From NCBI GenBank assembly GCA_029204225.1, contig MU832224.1:1-64000 (forward strand): 64,000 nt of DNA, given 5' to 3'. Positions within the stretch are counted from its first letter, which is position 1; each line of letters starts with the position of its first letter. Positions 11,241-25,152 of the stretch are shown in pieces. The translations under genes were made by a program, and so were the position numbers. Source of the DNA: Diphasiastrum complanatum (taxonomy: Eukaryota > Streptophyta > Lycopodiopsida > Lycopodiales > Lycopodiaceae). Below the pieces are notes generated by a model. It made no database searches. It was not told where the DNA came from and was given only the letters and a program-made list of their open reading frames with translations.

Positions 11241-11560
11241 TCACAATCTCTCGAGTCTTTATTTAATGCAAAGGTCACTAAACAGAGATTGATTTGGAAG
11301 ATCACTCACTCAAAGTTGCAAACTCCATGGCAATAAAGTCTTGTTTGTTTTCTAGCCTTGAAAAAGAGAGTGTTACACATGCCCTTGGGGTTGAATCAAG
11401 TAAGCAATAAGATGAGGGAGGGTCCTTGAGGCCTGTGGGCTGTGGGGGCCAGACACACTCGTCTTCTACCCAAGGAGTGGGAAGCAGGGGCAGTTGGGAA
11501 TGATAATAATAAGGATTAAGACCTCTGGCCGTCCCCATTCATACGGGCCGGCCTCAAACT
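11241..11560. other. Upstream spacer of FATB, no gene
   Basis: Moderately GC-rich near 11420-11560. No open frame that resembles a known protein. Confidence 0.4.
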
Positions 11561-11687
11561 GAGAAGGGCGGTAAATAAAGGCGAACACGCATATGTAGTC
11601 AAGGACCATTTAAAGTGGCAGGTAAGTATTTTTTCTTCTTCTGCTTCTTCTTCTTCTTTCTTCTTCTCGTCCTCGCTAGTTTTAAAT

Positions 11688-11730
<43 letters not shown>

Positions 11731-12906
11731 TGCTGCTGCTGCAATCTGTCTGTGCTCCTGTTCTTGCTCCTGCTCCTCCTGGGATCGTGATCGTGATCGT
11801 GGTTCCAATACGATTCTGCCTGCATTCCGTCGATCGTGATCGTGATCGATAGCTTCACGTTTTGTTCTGCCTGCAATATCATTGTTGTTTAGTTTTATTC
11901 TCTGCTGCTGCATTTGCTCTGTCTGGGTAGCTTTATTTATTTGGCTGTTTTGGTTTTTTTTATTGATGGCATTATTAATGTGTGATGATTGATGAGCTTT
12001 TCATGTGCCAGCAAAGAGCCGGCGCTTCGGGGTTTGCGGTTTGGAATGCTGGATTCATAGGTGCTTTTTAACGATCCGCTGTCTTCTTTTGTAAAGCTTG
12101 TGAGTTTGTTCTGTTACGCCTGCCTGTTATGTAGTTGCTGTAAGTTTCTCTGAAAGGGATAGTGTTTTGTCATTGGCTTCCGTTGCTGTAGCTGTTTGCA
12201 TTTTTGGTATGGAGACTGGATCCTCAGACAATCCTGCGTTTTCATTCCTAGAGTATGTGATGGAAATCTGCATCTCCAAGTCGTTTTACTCTTATCTCTG
12301 AAAATATTTTGAGGACGAATTGACCTCAGGCGGTATCCACAATCTTTTGCAAGCATGAGGACCTCACACCAGGGCTTTCTGTGTTGATTTTTGTCTAGAA
12401 AGTGTTGGCAGTTGATCGACATTGTCCTTCCATGGTCGTCTTTTAACGAGCATTTCAGACTTTGAACGTTGCTTTCTCATTTTCTTTCCTCTTTGGTTTT
12501 CAACAAGGAATGTGGTCGTATCCACGAGGACAGGTATTTGTGTGTGTCCACTTGCACCACCTCGTGGAAGTTTTTTGAGAGCGCACTTATTTCGGCTACT
12601 GCTGTTTTGTGATCTAAACATCACAAGACAAAGATCTTGGTGTGTAAGGCTCTAGACGTAATGGAAGTATTCTTGAAGCAAGATCCCTATAGTACGCCTG
12701 AACATCTGCTTCATTGCTAGATACGACGACCTCCTTTGGCCTTGACATTTGTTTACTGAAAGATAACTCAAGTGATAAATATAGACTACAAACGAACCTC
12801 TTTTCTAAAACTGAGTATTTTAAGAAAAACCTTCAGATCAATCGAAATTTGACATCAAACAAATAAAAACGAGCTTATACTACGTATTCTTTTCGGGGAG
12901 CGAATA
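11561..12906 (+). promoter_or_regulatory. Putative FATB core promoter and leader with possible 5'UTR intron
   Basis: A TATA-like GTAAATAAAG lies at 11571-11580. About 40 bp on, CAG|GTAAGT (11619-11626) is a strong donor, followed by long pyrimidine tracts: TTC repeats, (CT)n at 11690-11727 and CTG repeats at 11728-11742. Such Y-patches are common in plant core promoters and leaders. An acceptor such as CTTCAG at 12831-12836 would give a leader intron of about 1.2 kb just ahead of the start codon. FATB genes in some plants have a leader intron (family knowledge). The assignment here is inference and needs transcripts. Confidence 0.4.
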
Positions 12907-15900
12907 ATGGAGGCAAGATTGATGGCCTCCGCTTGGGCTGCCTCTTCTTCTCATCAATCATGGAGAGTCTCGCAGATTTCTGACTCGGAGATCTTCTACG
13001 GTTCCTCTTTGATCTTCCAAAGAACTGAAAGTTTTGCTGCTTGCAGTTTAAGGCGTGGTTCAAGAGCGCCATACCGGTTTATGATCAATGCGGTAGCCAG
13101 CGTAAATGGTACCAAAGTTAATGGAACTAAGCTAGATAATCTAAATCTTTCAGGTAGCAATACGGATGCATCAAAAAATGGATCCGTGATCAATGGTAGA
13201 GACGTTTTATCTGCTTCTACGTCAGCTGCCAATGAAGAATTCTTAGCAAAAGGCAAAATCGTCCCTCTGGTCGCTGCAGCCATCCTAGCAGTAGCTAAGC
13301 AGAAAACTGAAATAGCAGCCCCAAACGGTGCCTCAGAGGTCTTCAAGAACCAAACCCTAAGGGCGGATTCCTCTAGGAGGGGAAAGCTCGTGGAAAACGA
13401 CTCAATATACAGGCAGGCATTTGTGATTCGTTCCTACGAAGTCGGTTTTGACAAGCTTGCAACGATAGAGACCTTCACCAACCTTTTCCAGGTACGCCTC
13501 CAGTTTTGGCTTTGTCTAACCCCACCCCTTCACGTTACCAGAGGAGCCTTTTCCTTCAATTGACAAAAGTTTCTAGCAGCAGATTTCCTTGTATTATTCT
13601 GTTGTGGAAGACAGCATCGATAAATTGATTATTTCTGACTAATAGTTTGCCTTTCATTTTTATTCTTCAAAGCATGTGAGTTCTTCAAAAAAATGGGCGA
13701 ATATAAACTGTTATTAGGACCTGCGTTTGGAAAGCTCAATATTCAAGAGCCAGTAACTTATTGGCGGAATGGATTTACTGACGTTCCTATGGAAAAGTGG
13801 GGCTAAGCCATAGGCCTTTAATTTTCGACACATATTTTGTTAAGAGTCCCAGCCATAGGTTTCTCCGATGGAAAAATCTAGAAAATCCATCCCCTTAGAC
13901 AAAGGACGAGAGAGGTTGTCCACGTTTTACATGGCTGGAAAATGTAAGCAACTTTATCATGGCATAGAAATTCTTCAGACACAGGCCTTTTAAGAGTCCC
14001 AGCCATTTTCCCTTTAATTTGTCTCCAAAGCCTCAGTTCCCAGCCACATCTTACTGTTCGGATGTGTCACACACACTGTTATCGCGTTCTGAAAGTTTTT
14101 GTCGTCTGTTTCTGTGGAGTGTTTTCGTTTGCTGCACTCTTTTATGGCTTTTGGTTGACGATTTTGTTGGCTCTCATTTTCAGGACTTCTTTTTTAAGCT
14201 GACCATAGTTCCTTTAATATCTATGATTAGTCAAAAGTATATTATCACCATTTAAAGTCTATTAGCACTAATTTCATTCAGCCGTTTCCAGAAAATAATC
14301 CTCTTCTAAAAATAAGACGGCTAAGCTAATAGAATCTATTTGTGGGGGAGTGGATTCCCCAGTGATCTTTCCACGATCACTGGGGAATCGTGCCATAAAA
14401 GATGGCGATGAGATTATCCCCAAGCCATATTCTTGGCAGGATGACCCAGTGAAAAGGTCATTGAGAAATCCATCCACTTATGTAAGGGATGAGTGATGCT
14501 ATCCCAAATGGAAGGTTGAACTCACTCTCTCTACATGTGGGCCACCTATGCCTGTCTCTCTCCTCTCTCTCCCCAAGTGTGGGAACCCACCCATGCTCTG
14601 TCTCTCTTCAATTGGGAATCATCTATTACTCCACAGGGGGAGCACCTCTTTTTTATGCCATATTTTATGATCCACAGACAATTGATTAGCACTTTTGAGG
14701 GAGCCCTTCATAAAGACCTCAAAGCCATATTGGCTCTTTTTCAGAAATGAATGCACTTCAGAAATACAAGGGCACACCTCAAACGAATCCTTGATGTATT
14801 ATTGGTTTATTTTAGAGTGAGAGTGTGTTGCGAAGTCAAGGAATTAAGTGAAGCCTTAACCGCCGGATACACCAAATCTTTGTACTTCCTTTAGGCAGAT
14901 AGATGTAAAATTACGAGTTCTCCAGACTCAGATATCTGTTACATTTGCTGGAATTCCTTGACGCTTGGTGCTGAGATGATATTTAACTTGACAAAGCAAG
15001 CTGCACTTTCATTCTCTCAATATATAGCAAGTTTTTATGTAAATCAAAATGTCCACCATGATATAGAAGAACCATGTTCCAATCATTTGAGATGCTGCTC
15101 TCCAGGTCTTGTTGGTATTCATAGAAACGTTTATGTGCCCATTGTCTTGCTCCTCTATTTTTCACTGAAGGATCAATCTACTAGGATAATCAATTCGGCT
15201 TCAATAGACCACAGTGTAGTACTCGTTCAGTGAATCAATTCTGCTACTCAATGTGTGAGAGGAATATATACCAGCCTTGGAGTACTCAAATCACAGCTTT
15301 TTTGTTGTGGGTGAAAACAGTATCTGTAAAGAGATAGTGCTGTATTAGCTATGCCTTTTTTCAGTCACGCTGTTCCATATACCTGTTTGGCTGTGCTCTG
15401 CAACTTCAAAATCAGGCTGTATTTTTTTATCTTGTATGTCCTCATCTGTGAGGTAGTACCCTTGACCTCAAGGTGAGGAAAGAAAGTCTTTACCAGCTCA
15501 GCACTTGTTGGAGGGCCAAAGGCAGATGGATCATAGTAGCTGTAAAGCCTGTCTTGAAATTTCTGCATTTCGTGCTCACCTTTATGAGGCTTGTGTCTTG
15601 ATCACTAGAACCTTTTAATGGACTATGAAACTGGAGTTCTTGCATTTTTTTCTTTCCGTATTGTGTTCTTGTCATCATTTCTGACATGCCACCTCAATTA
15701 ATGCTTATAGAAGGTTGTACTCTCCACCATATCACATAATTGCCAAACATTGGAAGTCATGTTTTGGGGCAAAAGCTAACATCATAGTGGGTGGTGCTTA
15801 TTATACTGAGTATTGAGAAAATGTGATCTAAGTGTATGTGCTGACACTTGAGTTTATTGCAGGAGACAGCTTTGAACCATGTTGGCATGTCAGACTTTGT

Positions 15901-18654
15901 GGGTGATGGCATGGGAACAACACATGCGATGATGCGCCATAGACTCATCTGGGTAGTGACAAGAATGCATATCCAAGTTGATCGTTATCCTGTTTGGTAT
16001 GCACATTTTATCTATGTTAGATGCATACATCCAGGACCTTGCATAAACTGCAGTTGCTCTCATTCTATTTTGAATCGTACGCTTAAGTTTAATGGATGTT
16101 TGAATCATTACTGATGAAGAAAGGACTAAGGAAAAATCAACCGCTGTTAGGTTTATTTGTTCTGTTCAAGTACAGCTTGTACCCATTCTGGCACTTTTGG
16201 ATGATGTGCTATTATTGTTAAATCTCTTCAAAATATACATCTCTCCAATATATCTCAAATTTGCTAGAATGTGGCCGAGCTGATTTTCTGTCAAACAGGG
16301 GGGACGTGGTTGAGATAGATTCATGGGTATGTGGCTCTGGTAAAAATGGCATGCGTCGTGATTTCCTTGTTCGTGACTATGCTACTGGGGAAATCCTCTC
16401 ATGTGCGACCAGGTTTGTGCTTAGTGCTTACATGGTTAAGCTTTTTAGCTCTGACCTTAAAGAATCTTTGGTACTGATATGAATTTGACTCAACCATGTG
16501 CCATCATTCTACGGGGTTCTGACCTTTATGACATACATACAGAAATTGATTGTCTTCCTGATGGTATTGAATTTAGAGGTTCAAAGAATCCTTATTTATT
16601 AGTTTCAAAGATGTGATTTACTATGTTCAGAGTCTCAACTAGGTAATCACAGCTGAAATTGACAGTACTCTTAAGAATTGTTGTGCAGAAAACCTGTAGT
16701 GTATTTTCACAAGGAATATCATTCCCCAAGTACATTATTTTCCGGTGTAGACCAACTTGGGGAAATGTTTATTATGAATGTTATAATCAATAATGTGCTT
16801 AATAAGGGGACAGTATTTATCAGAATTAAAATACATTCCTGTCTCTGGCATGTTTTGATTCACTTGTACTTAGTTATTGTGATGAAAACATGGTGATTTC
16901 AATTTACCAAATTTTGGTTTCGTTGCTCTCCTTTCCTGGGGGTACATTGCTTGATGCACAGCTCTGCTCTTAAGACTTTCAGATAATGTATTCAAGAGCG
17001 TAAATGTTACCATTAAACTAGTATCTCTGTGGGGTGCAGCACTTGGGCAATGATGAACAAAGACACAAGAAAGCTTTCCAAGATGCCAGATGATGTGAAG
17101 GCAGAAATATCCCCATTCTTTTATGACAAGTTTGTCATGAAGCACGAACCTTCTCAAAAGATTAAGAAGCTGGATGATTCTGCTCTCTATATTCGAGCCA
17201 ACCTTGTGGTAAGCCACATCAACTACCTGAAATTGTCACATGTACAATTGTCATCAAATACTAATTAGCATGAGAGTTGATACTGCAATTTTCATTGTCT
17301 TACATGATATTTAGGTTTGATATATGTGCTTTGCTGCTAGCCTTCATCATTGCTGAGTGCCCTTCACCTCCAAAAAGTGAGACAAACTCAACACGTGGTT
17401 TTCTGTATAGATGTATGAGAAGTGAATGTGAACGTACCTTTATGCATGTGATATCACATATTGAGTATGTTTACCATTTTGTTTGACCAGACAAGAAGAT
17501 AATTATATATTATTGAGGGAAACGAGTGCTTGCAAATCTGCAGAATCAAAATAATTTAAAGCACGATTGTACATATCCTGTAAGGATGTGGTTAGTATGA
17601 CTTTAAGTGTACTAGCTCAATCCAGTCTGAAGTTTAAAGTTGGGTGTTCAGAGTTTTACTCTGGCTCATAGTTGCAATCCTAATATACTTGAAGGATCTG
17701 CAAGCCAGCCAAGCTTATGGACAGAGGTGAGGGTGTGGGTGGACCATCTATGGACCATATACCTGCAGGTGCCCAGGCCGTGACTGTGACAGGTGGAGCT
17801 AGGGCCTGGGGTAGGAAAGGAGCTCGGGTAGGTCCTAGGAAGGTTGCAACAACAAAGCTGGCACAGGTAGTTAGCATGCATGCATGGGCTGTAAGCTAAT
17901 GTAAAGACCATATCTATTTCTATCAAACTGTGTGTATCTTGCCCTTAGGTGTCCTTGAGGCCAACTAGAATCAAACTCAAGACCTCAATGAGAGCAAAGG
18001 AGATCTTCACCAACCATGCCACCTTTTGAAGGACTATCAAACTGTGCACAATTTGTCATATCTCAAATATTTGTGGAGGGATGTAAAAAGTATGATTGAA
18101 AAATTTGCAGTGGATTATGAATTATCTTATTAATGTTAGTAGCAGTCATTTGATGACGACCTTTCAACTTTAAAATGAGATCGCTTTGCAAATGTGTGCC
18201 ACTGATGGATGTGACAGACTTGAGTGAATCTTATGTGTGCAGCCAAAGCTTCAGGATATGGACATGAATCAACATGTAAATAATGTGAAGTACATTGGAT
18301 GGGTACTTGAGGTGATCTTTAAACTCTGTCACCTCTCTTTAGGATTGCATATTTTGATATCAATCATGCAAGCTCAGCACCCAAAAAATATTCTCAATTT
18401 CATGCATATTGTGTAGCTTTCTTGGTACGTGTTCGCAAAGTAAAGAAACTCATTTGTATAATGAAAATGGCTGCAGATGGTAAGTGTCTGGAAAAAGTAT
18501 TGCTCCTTAAAATTGTTTGGTAGATCTAAGAAAGCAGTGACTTTGCTTGCTAGACTGTACCTTTGTGCAATCGATTGTCACATGCCTTTATGCATCTGAC
18601 CTGTGCCTTCTATTAGGACCGGTTGACATGTGTAAGGGTTTTGGAGCATAGGGT

Positions 18655-18715
<61 letters not shown>

Positions 18716-19293
18716 TCTATTTCAGTTCATAGCTTGAGATTTGCTATTTCTGTTACTGTTTTGGAGACGTTTCATACACTCCCACTGTTACCACATACTT
18801 GACATGTACATTTACTAGTCTTATATGCCTTTTGGCATGGAAAAAGACATTAATAACGCTTTCTTTCTCTCTCTCTCTCTCTCTCTACAAATCCTAACTC
18901 AGGAACTTTGATGTAATGCAGAGCATTCCACAGTCACTTCTTGTTGCTCATGAATTAGTGAACATGACACTGGAGTATAGACAAGAATGCTGTCCTTCAG
19001 ATGTGGTTACCTCTATGACTGACCCAAGCTCACCGGTTGCCATCGCTCTGTCTGTGGAGGATACTGAAGGAAAGCAAAAGCTGATCAAACAGGCCGTGGA
19101 TACAGCTTGTTGTCCCAGCTCATTTGAACTGCAACCTCCAGACACAGCTACGCCTACTATGACCGCAACTGGAGACTTAAAGTACACTCACCTCCTAAGA
19201 ATGCAAGCTGATGGTAGTGAAATTCTCCGTGGAAGCACAACTTGGAGATTGAAGCAACGTTTCCTGAATAGCAAAAACCAAACTCAGCATTAG
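12907..19293 (+). CDS. FATB: Acyl-ACP thioesterase, FATB type, plastidial (6 exons)
   Basis: This enzyme releases free fatty acids, mainly saturated ones, from acyl-ACP in the plastid stroma and so ends chain growth. Exons: 12907-13491, 15863-15996, 16299-16412, 17040-17208, 18243-18311, 18922-19293, all with GT/AG borders. The joined length is 1443 nt, giving 480 residues. The first ~115 residues are Ser/Ala/Arg-rich, fitting a transit peptide. Residues 118-130 are a short hydrophobic stretch, weaker than the usual FATB anchor. The thioesterase region has RSYEVGFDKLATIET (exon 1), NHVGMSDFVGDGMG and IWVVTRMHIQVDRYPVW (exon 2), GSGKNGMRRDFLVRD (exon 3), WAMMNKDTRKLSKMP (exon 4) and DMNQHVNNVKYIGW (exon 5). 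Expected active-site residues are present: Asp341, Asn343, His345, Glu379 and Cys380. The protein is longer than most FATBs because of an extra low-complexity stretch (about 388-430) in exon 6. The FATB-like GKNGMRRD and KYIGW forms argue against FATA. Confidence 0.93.
14353..14389. repeat. Perfect 15-bp stem hairpin in FATB intron 1
   Basis: GATTCCCCAGTGATC (14353-14367) and its exact reverse complement (14375-14389) flank a 7-nt loop. No element boundary is obvious around it. Confidence 0.8.
17920..18046 (-). mobile_element. Short tRNA-derived SINE in FATB intron 4
   Basis: A 101-bp insert (17933-18033) is flanked by perfect 13-bp duplications CTATCAAACTGTG (17920-17932 and 18034-18046). 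On the minus strand it has an A-box-like TGGCATGGTTGGTGAAG and, about 35 bp on, a B-box-like GAGTTTGATTC, the internal pol III promoter layout of a tRNA. No poly-A tail is clear. Its length of about one tRNA suggests a minimal SINE. Confidence 0.75.
18659..18711. repeat. (CT)n microsatellite in FATB intron 5
   Basis: About 26 uninterrupted CT units lie 30 bp upstream of a LINE 3' tail remnant in the same intron. Confidence 0.95.
18740..18888 (+). mobile_element. LINE 3'-end remnant with CT tail, in FATB intron 5
   Basis: The order TTTTGGAGACGTTT, GTTACCACATACTTGACATG, CTTATATGCC, GGAAAAAGACATTAATAA, GCTTTCTTTCTCTCTC repeats, on the opposite strand, the 3' end of the LINE at 55205-55320. The (CT)n at 18865-18888 takes the place of the usual poly-A tail. 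It is a 5'-truncated insertion lying 33 bp before exon 6. Confidence 0.75.
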
Positions 19294-20880
19294 AGTCCTT
19301 GTACATATAGGCCTACAAATGCCAGGTGGAGTTTTATTTCCAAACTTTCTGCAATCCTATTGAAGCTGCTATGAAATAAGGTGGAATGAGCTTGCTTCCA
19401 GGTACAATAGCACGATAGAGGAAGTGTCTGGGAGTTGTTCACCATGCTAAGTCAAATTCAATGATCGCTGTTAACCGAGGCTTTATGGTTAAAGTCTGAA
19501 ATGAGAATTGGCACATTGAAGAGTACTTGACCTCCACCATTTTGCCTGGGCTTGTATTAAGAAAATCAGGTTCCCTTTTCAGACATGTAGAAAGAAATAT
19601 AGGTTCTTTCTGGTCCTTCACAAGGAAGAACTGTGTCATGGAGCGTGAAGCCTGCAATAGCCACAAAATACTTTGACAATTACAGCAGTTCCAGTGACGG
19701 TTTGCTTCCACCAAACTTAATAGAATGTAGGGGTGGATGTTGCATTTATATAGGTCTTTTATTGGGGAGCTCGACCTCCTTATGTCACATGTGCTAAAAC
19801 TAGGCAATTTCACATTTCTTATATGCCATTTATTATTTTTTATTACAGGGAAATTTGAACAATCTATTTATTGATTTAAAAAATGTAATATGCTATTCAT
19901 GGTCCATTTGAAGTATCATCAACTTGGATATTGTTGATATAATGTATGTGAGGATGTTTATTTCCTTCCATGTTTCTTGACTCAAGGTGGACAAGCAATT
20001 GCAGTTTTTGGCCGATTTTCAATAACGGTAGACACTGCACATCCTAAAATGGGACACCTTTTAAGGTTCAATGAGCAAGTAACATTCTAAAAAATCATTA
20101 ACAGGGAAATATCAAAATCACAAAGAAAGTTCTTATGCTATTTTTTATGCACTGAATTGAAAGTTGATAGATTTTGATTACAAAGCAAACTACATTAATT
20201 TATTATGTAATCAATATTGGAAAAAGGAACTTCTCTTTTGACAAATCAGAAAGTTTTTGATCCAGCAAATTTATTGTTATTGCCTAATCTTTTGGGCAAT
20301 CAAGATGAAATCCTATCAAGTTGAAGTATGAAAGTATATTCCTCAATATTTGTATGGCAACTCATGTTGCATTTAGGTTTGGACAACTCATGCACCAAAA
20401 GTTGGAAGTTCTTAACAAATTGGATTTATGGTAGACTAGTTTTTGGAGATAACACCTACAAATACCTAGACTTGTCATCAGGTTGCTTTGAGAAGGATTA
20501 AAATGATGTTCAATAAAAATATCTTATTCTTTTGCAACTTAGATTCAAAAGAATCTTCTCCTCTCTTGCTCATCCAAATCATTAAAAACTACGATTATTG
20601 ATGTCTAGTTTCCTCCAAATCCTCTTTAGAGATTACATCATGCTTTTTTTCCTCATTATATTGTGTTTTCAAATCATGGTAAGGCTTTTGACACCTTGGA
20701 AAGTGTTGTTTTGGATAGAGCTTTGATGATAATAACTTCTAGTTGCAAGAAGTGTTGTATTCAATTAAGGCAATTTTTTTTGGGAATGGATGCCTTGAAC
20801 CATATGGAGGAGATAGCAAAGTGGAAGAGGTTTTCTTGTACTACCTCTTGGATGCAAGCATGAAGACACTCTTTTGATCA
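19294..20880. other. FATB 3' flank and intergenic sequence
   Basis: The start must hold the FATB 3'UTR, but no polyadenylation site can be fixed. Around 20663-20760 a frame with KAFDTLESVVLDRAL recalls a LINE reverse transcriptase motif but is too short to call. Confidence 0.35.
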
Positions 20881-20901
20881 TATTGGAGCATGATCTACCA
20901 A

Positions 20902-22920
<2,019 letters not shown>

Positions 22921-22938
22921 TGCAAACCGTACTCGTAA

Positions 22939-23155
22939 TATGTCAACTGTCTGTGTTGCGAGAAGCTACAGCTGCTATGGAGGCAAAGCAAACAAATCAA
23001 AATTTATGAATCTTCAATCATTATTCACGTGAACTCAAAGTTCACCTCAGCTTTTATCACCCACCAATAGATTTCCACATCTGTTCTTAAAAGTTAGAGG
23101 TTGGAAGTTCTCAAGCAAGAAATCACTCTCCAGCAAGAAATTTGACAAGCTTATT
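22939..23155 (+). pseudogene. Transit-peptide-like coding fragment, copy 1
   Basis: Reading from the ATG at 22939 gives STVCVARSYSCYGGKANK, then a TGA at 23030, then in the same frame SSPQLLSPTNRFPHLFLKV and GWKFSSKKSLSSKKFDKL. The Ser/Lys-rich composition resembles a plastid or mitochondrial presequence. A diverged copy lies inverted at 26375-26504 with a clean frame. The parent gene is not recognised. Confidence 0.35.
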
Positions 23156-24000
23156 CATAACGCGACGTGAAGGAGGATGCAAGGAGGAGGGCTCCACCTT
23201 CCTTCAACATTGGAGCAAGATCCAAAAGTGGCACGATTATCTTTCCACTTTGATAGTGTTTTATACACCATTGGATGAGGGTGTGGGGCCACACCCTCGG
23301 CGAGAGTGAGTAATACACTTTTATTACTAACCGAACCGAACCCAAAAAGTCTACAAGAAGCAATTTGTTGAAATTGGCATAGCACCTCTTAGTTTGTACG
23401 TTTTTAACTTGCAAAAATGGTGCTAATTTTGGCTATTAGTTTCAAATTTACAAGGCTTTATGCTGGAGCTTCCTTTTAAATATTTTAGGATATATACTCA
23501 GTTTTTTTTAAGAGCATTGGAACTTGGAAGCATGAATGTTTGGTGTTATATTGGAAGCAAGTATGCCCCCCAAAGCAAATAGAAATCAGGAAATAAGGCC
23601 CAAAGGAGTCACATGGCATCAATCTATTGATTGCATGAGCCACATCCTTTGTTTAGGTGTCATATCCCATGTGTAGAGGACAGCTCACACATGTGGAATA
23701 AGCTGAAGTAGACGAATTTTGACTTCTAGAAGATTTCCAAGTAGATCTCCATATAGAAGGAAAATGGACCAAAAGTGCTCAAAATAGAAGGTTTTGTCCA
23801 AGTGTCAATTTTGCATGATGAATCATCGTATGACAAAGCACCTTCACACATGCTTGAAACAAGTGACAACAAGAGTAACGCAATATTCATTCAAGGCAAA
23901 TATGCTCTTTATTGATATCTTTAAACCTACACATCCTCTCAAAATTTTAGTTCAATGCTTAACCATTCTATGTACATTATTGCTTGTAGTTCATTAAAAA
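23156..24000. other. Intergenic, no supported gene
   Basis: AT-rich sequence. CACATGTG-like words near 23680 recall the LTR families of the window, but no boundaries are visible. Confidence 0.3.
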
Positions 24001-24432
24001 TAATATAACTTTTCTAACCGTAGCTCCGATTGAGACAAAAATTATACTTTTGGAAAGCGCTCGACGAGAGCTTTTTCAACGGTACCCTACATAACCTACT
24101 TCCGAGCTACCGTTCAAAATTTATGGCCAGTCAAAGTTTTCGAAAAAGTCAAATATCGCTCTTGTGCGATCATAGAGCACCTAAGAATATTTGTACCAAG
24201 AAGCATTATTTTTTGCAAGAAATTGAAATGGAAATTCTTCAACTTTCGGGGTGCTCTATGGTCGCACAAGAGCGATATATGACTTTTTGAAAACTTTGAC
24301 TGGCCATAACTTTTGAATAGTAGGTCGGAAGTAGGTCATCTAGAGTATCATTGGAAAGCTCTCCTTGAGCGCTTTCTAACGGTATAGTTTTTGTCTCAAT
24401 TGGAGCTACGGTTAAAAAGTTATACTAATTAT
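24001..24432. repeat. Long imperfect inverted repeat (MITE-like foldback, ~430 bp)
   Basis: The left arm (about 24001-24183) and right arm (about 24248-24432) are reverse complements over roughly 180 bp, at about 80% by eye. They share CGTAGCTCC, GAGACAAAAA, GAAAGCGCTC, CCTACTTCCGA, ATGGCCAGTCAAAGTTTT and ATCGCTCTTGTGCGA, with a loop of about 65 nt. It has no coding capacity. A transcript would fold into one long hairpin. It may be a foldback or MITE element; the target duplication is unclear. Confidence 0.8.
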
Positions 24433-24895
24433 AATGATAATTGCATATTCTACTATCAATATCATGTCATGTTGCGGGCTGCCCCTGACACCGAATTATA
24501 GCATTATTAAGAAAACTTTTTTTTTTTTCAATTTTAATGAGTTAAGATACGTAGATTTCAAATTTGAGTGTTTTGATTGGTCCATGTGTAGGCAAAAATT
24601 GAGAAAAAAAATATATAGAGAATTTTTACAAAGGGTCTTTTTTGGATTTAGAACTCCTCTAATGGTTGGCAAATGAAAGTGATCCATCATTCATGAATAT
24701 TTAATGACATCAACGAGAAAGATCAAACAACATATGATGTGAAAGCTAAAAACTTTTCCAACAAGCTCTCACACATATGAATGCTTGTATAAGAAGCTTG
24801 AACAAGGTTTGAATTCTTGGTTCAAATCTGAGATGACTATGGAAAGAGAGACATGTGCAGCTAAGGTTTTGGCAAAGCATTAATTGGTTGGAAAT
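24433..24895. other. AT-rich spacer
   Basis: No supported coding or repeat structure. Confidence 0.35.
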
Positions 24896-24985
24896 GATAT
24901 ATGTTGTCGGCCTTCGGTTTTTCAGGATGCTCATTACTTGAACGATTTGTTTTAAGGATGAGCATAAGAAATCTAAGATTACTTG
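24896..24985 (-). mobile_element. Detached first ~90 bp of copia C LTR, inverted
   Basis: On the minus strand it reads TTAGATTTCTTATGCTCA ... AAACAAATCGTTCAAGTAAT ... GGCCGACAACATAT. This matches 30619-30694 at the start of the 3' LTR of copia C. It stops exactly at the LTR position where the 5' LTR at 26561 begins. Confidence 0.8.
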
Positions 24986-25152
24986 AACATGAGAAACTAT
25001 TTACCTTCAACTATATTGTAAAACTGAATCACTAAAAAACATCCATCGAAATTGAAGATCCATAAAATTTGAACAACGCAATTTTCTATTATGTCATATA
25101 ATTTTTTTGTATACATCATGTTTGAAAATATATGAACCGCTTAACTTGAGTA

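Noticed and set aside
11599-11913. Arg/Glu-rich minus-strand frame near FATB
   Set aside because: Translation of CT repeats in the FATB leader region.
17700-17900. GC-rich block in FATB intron 4 as part of the SINE body
   Set aside because: The 13-bp target duplications enclose only 17933-18033, so the block lies outside the insertion.
19439-19813. 124-residue minus-strand frame after FATB
   Set aside because: No recognisable domain, overlaps the probable FATB 3'UTR.
20663-20863. Frame with KAFDTLESVVLDRAL as a LINE reverse transcriptase
   Set aside because: Single motif, no flanking LINE motifs in any frame; likely chance or too decayed.
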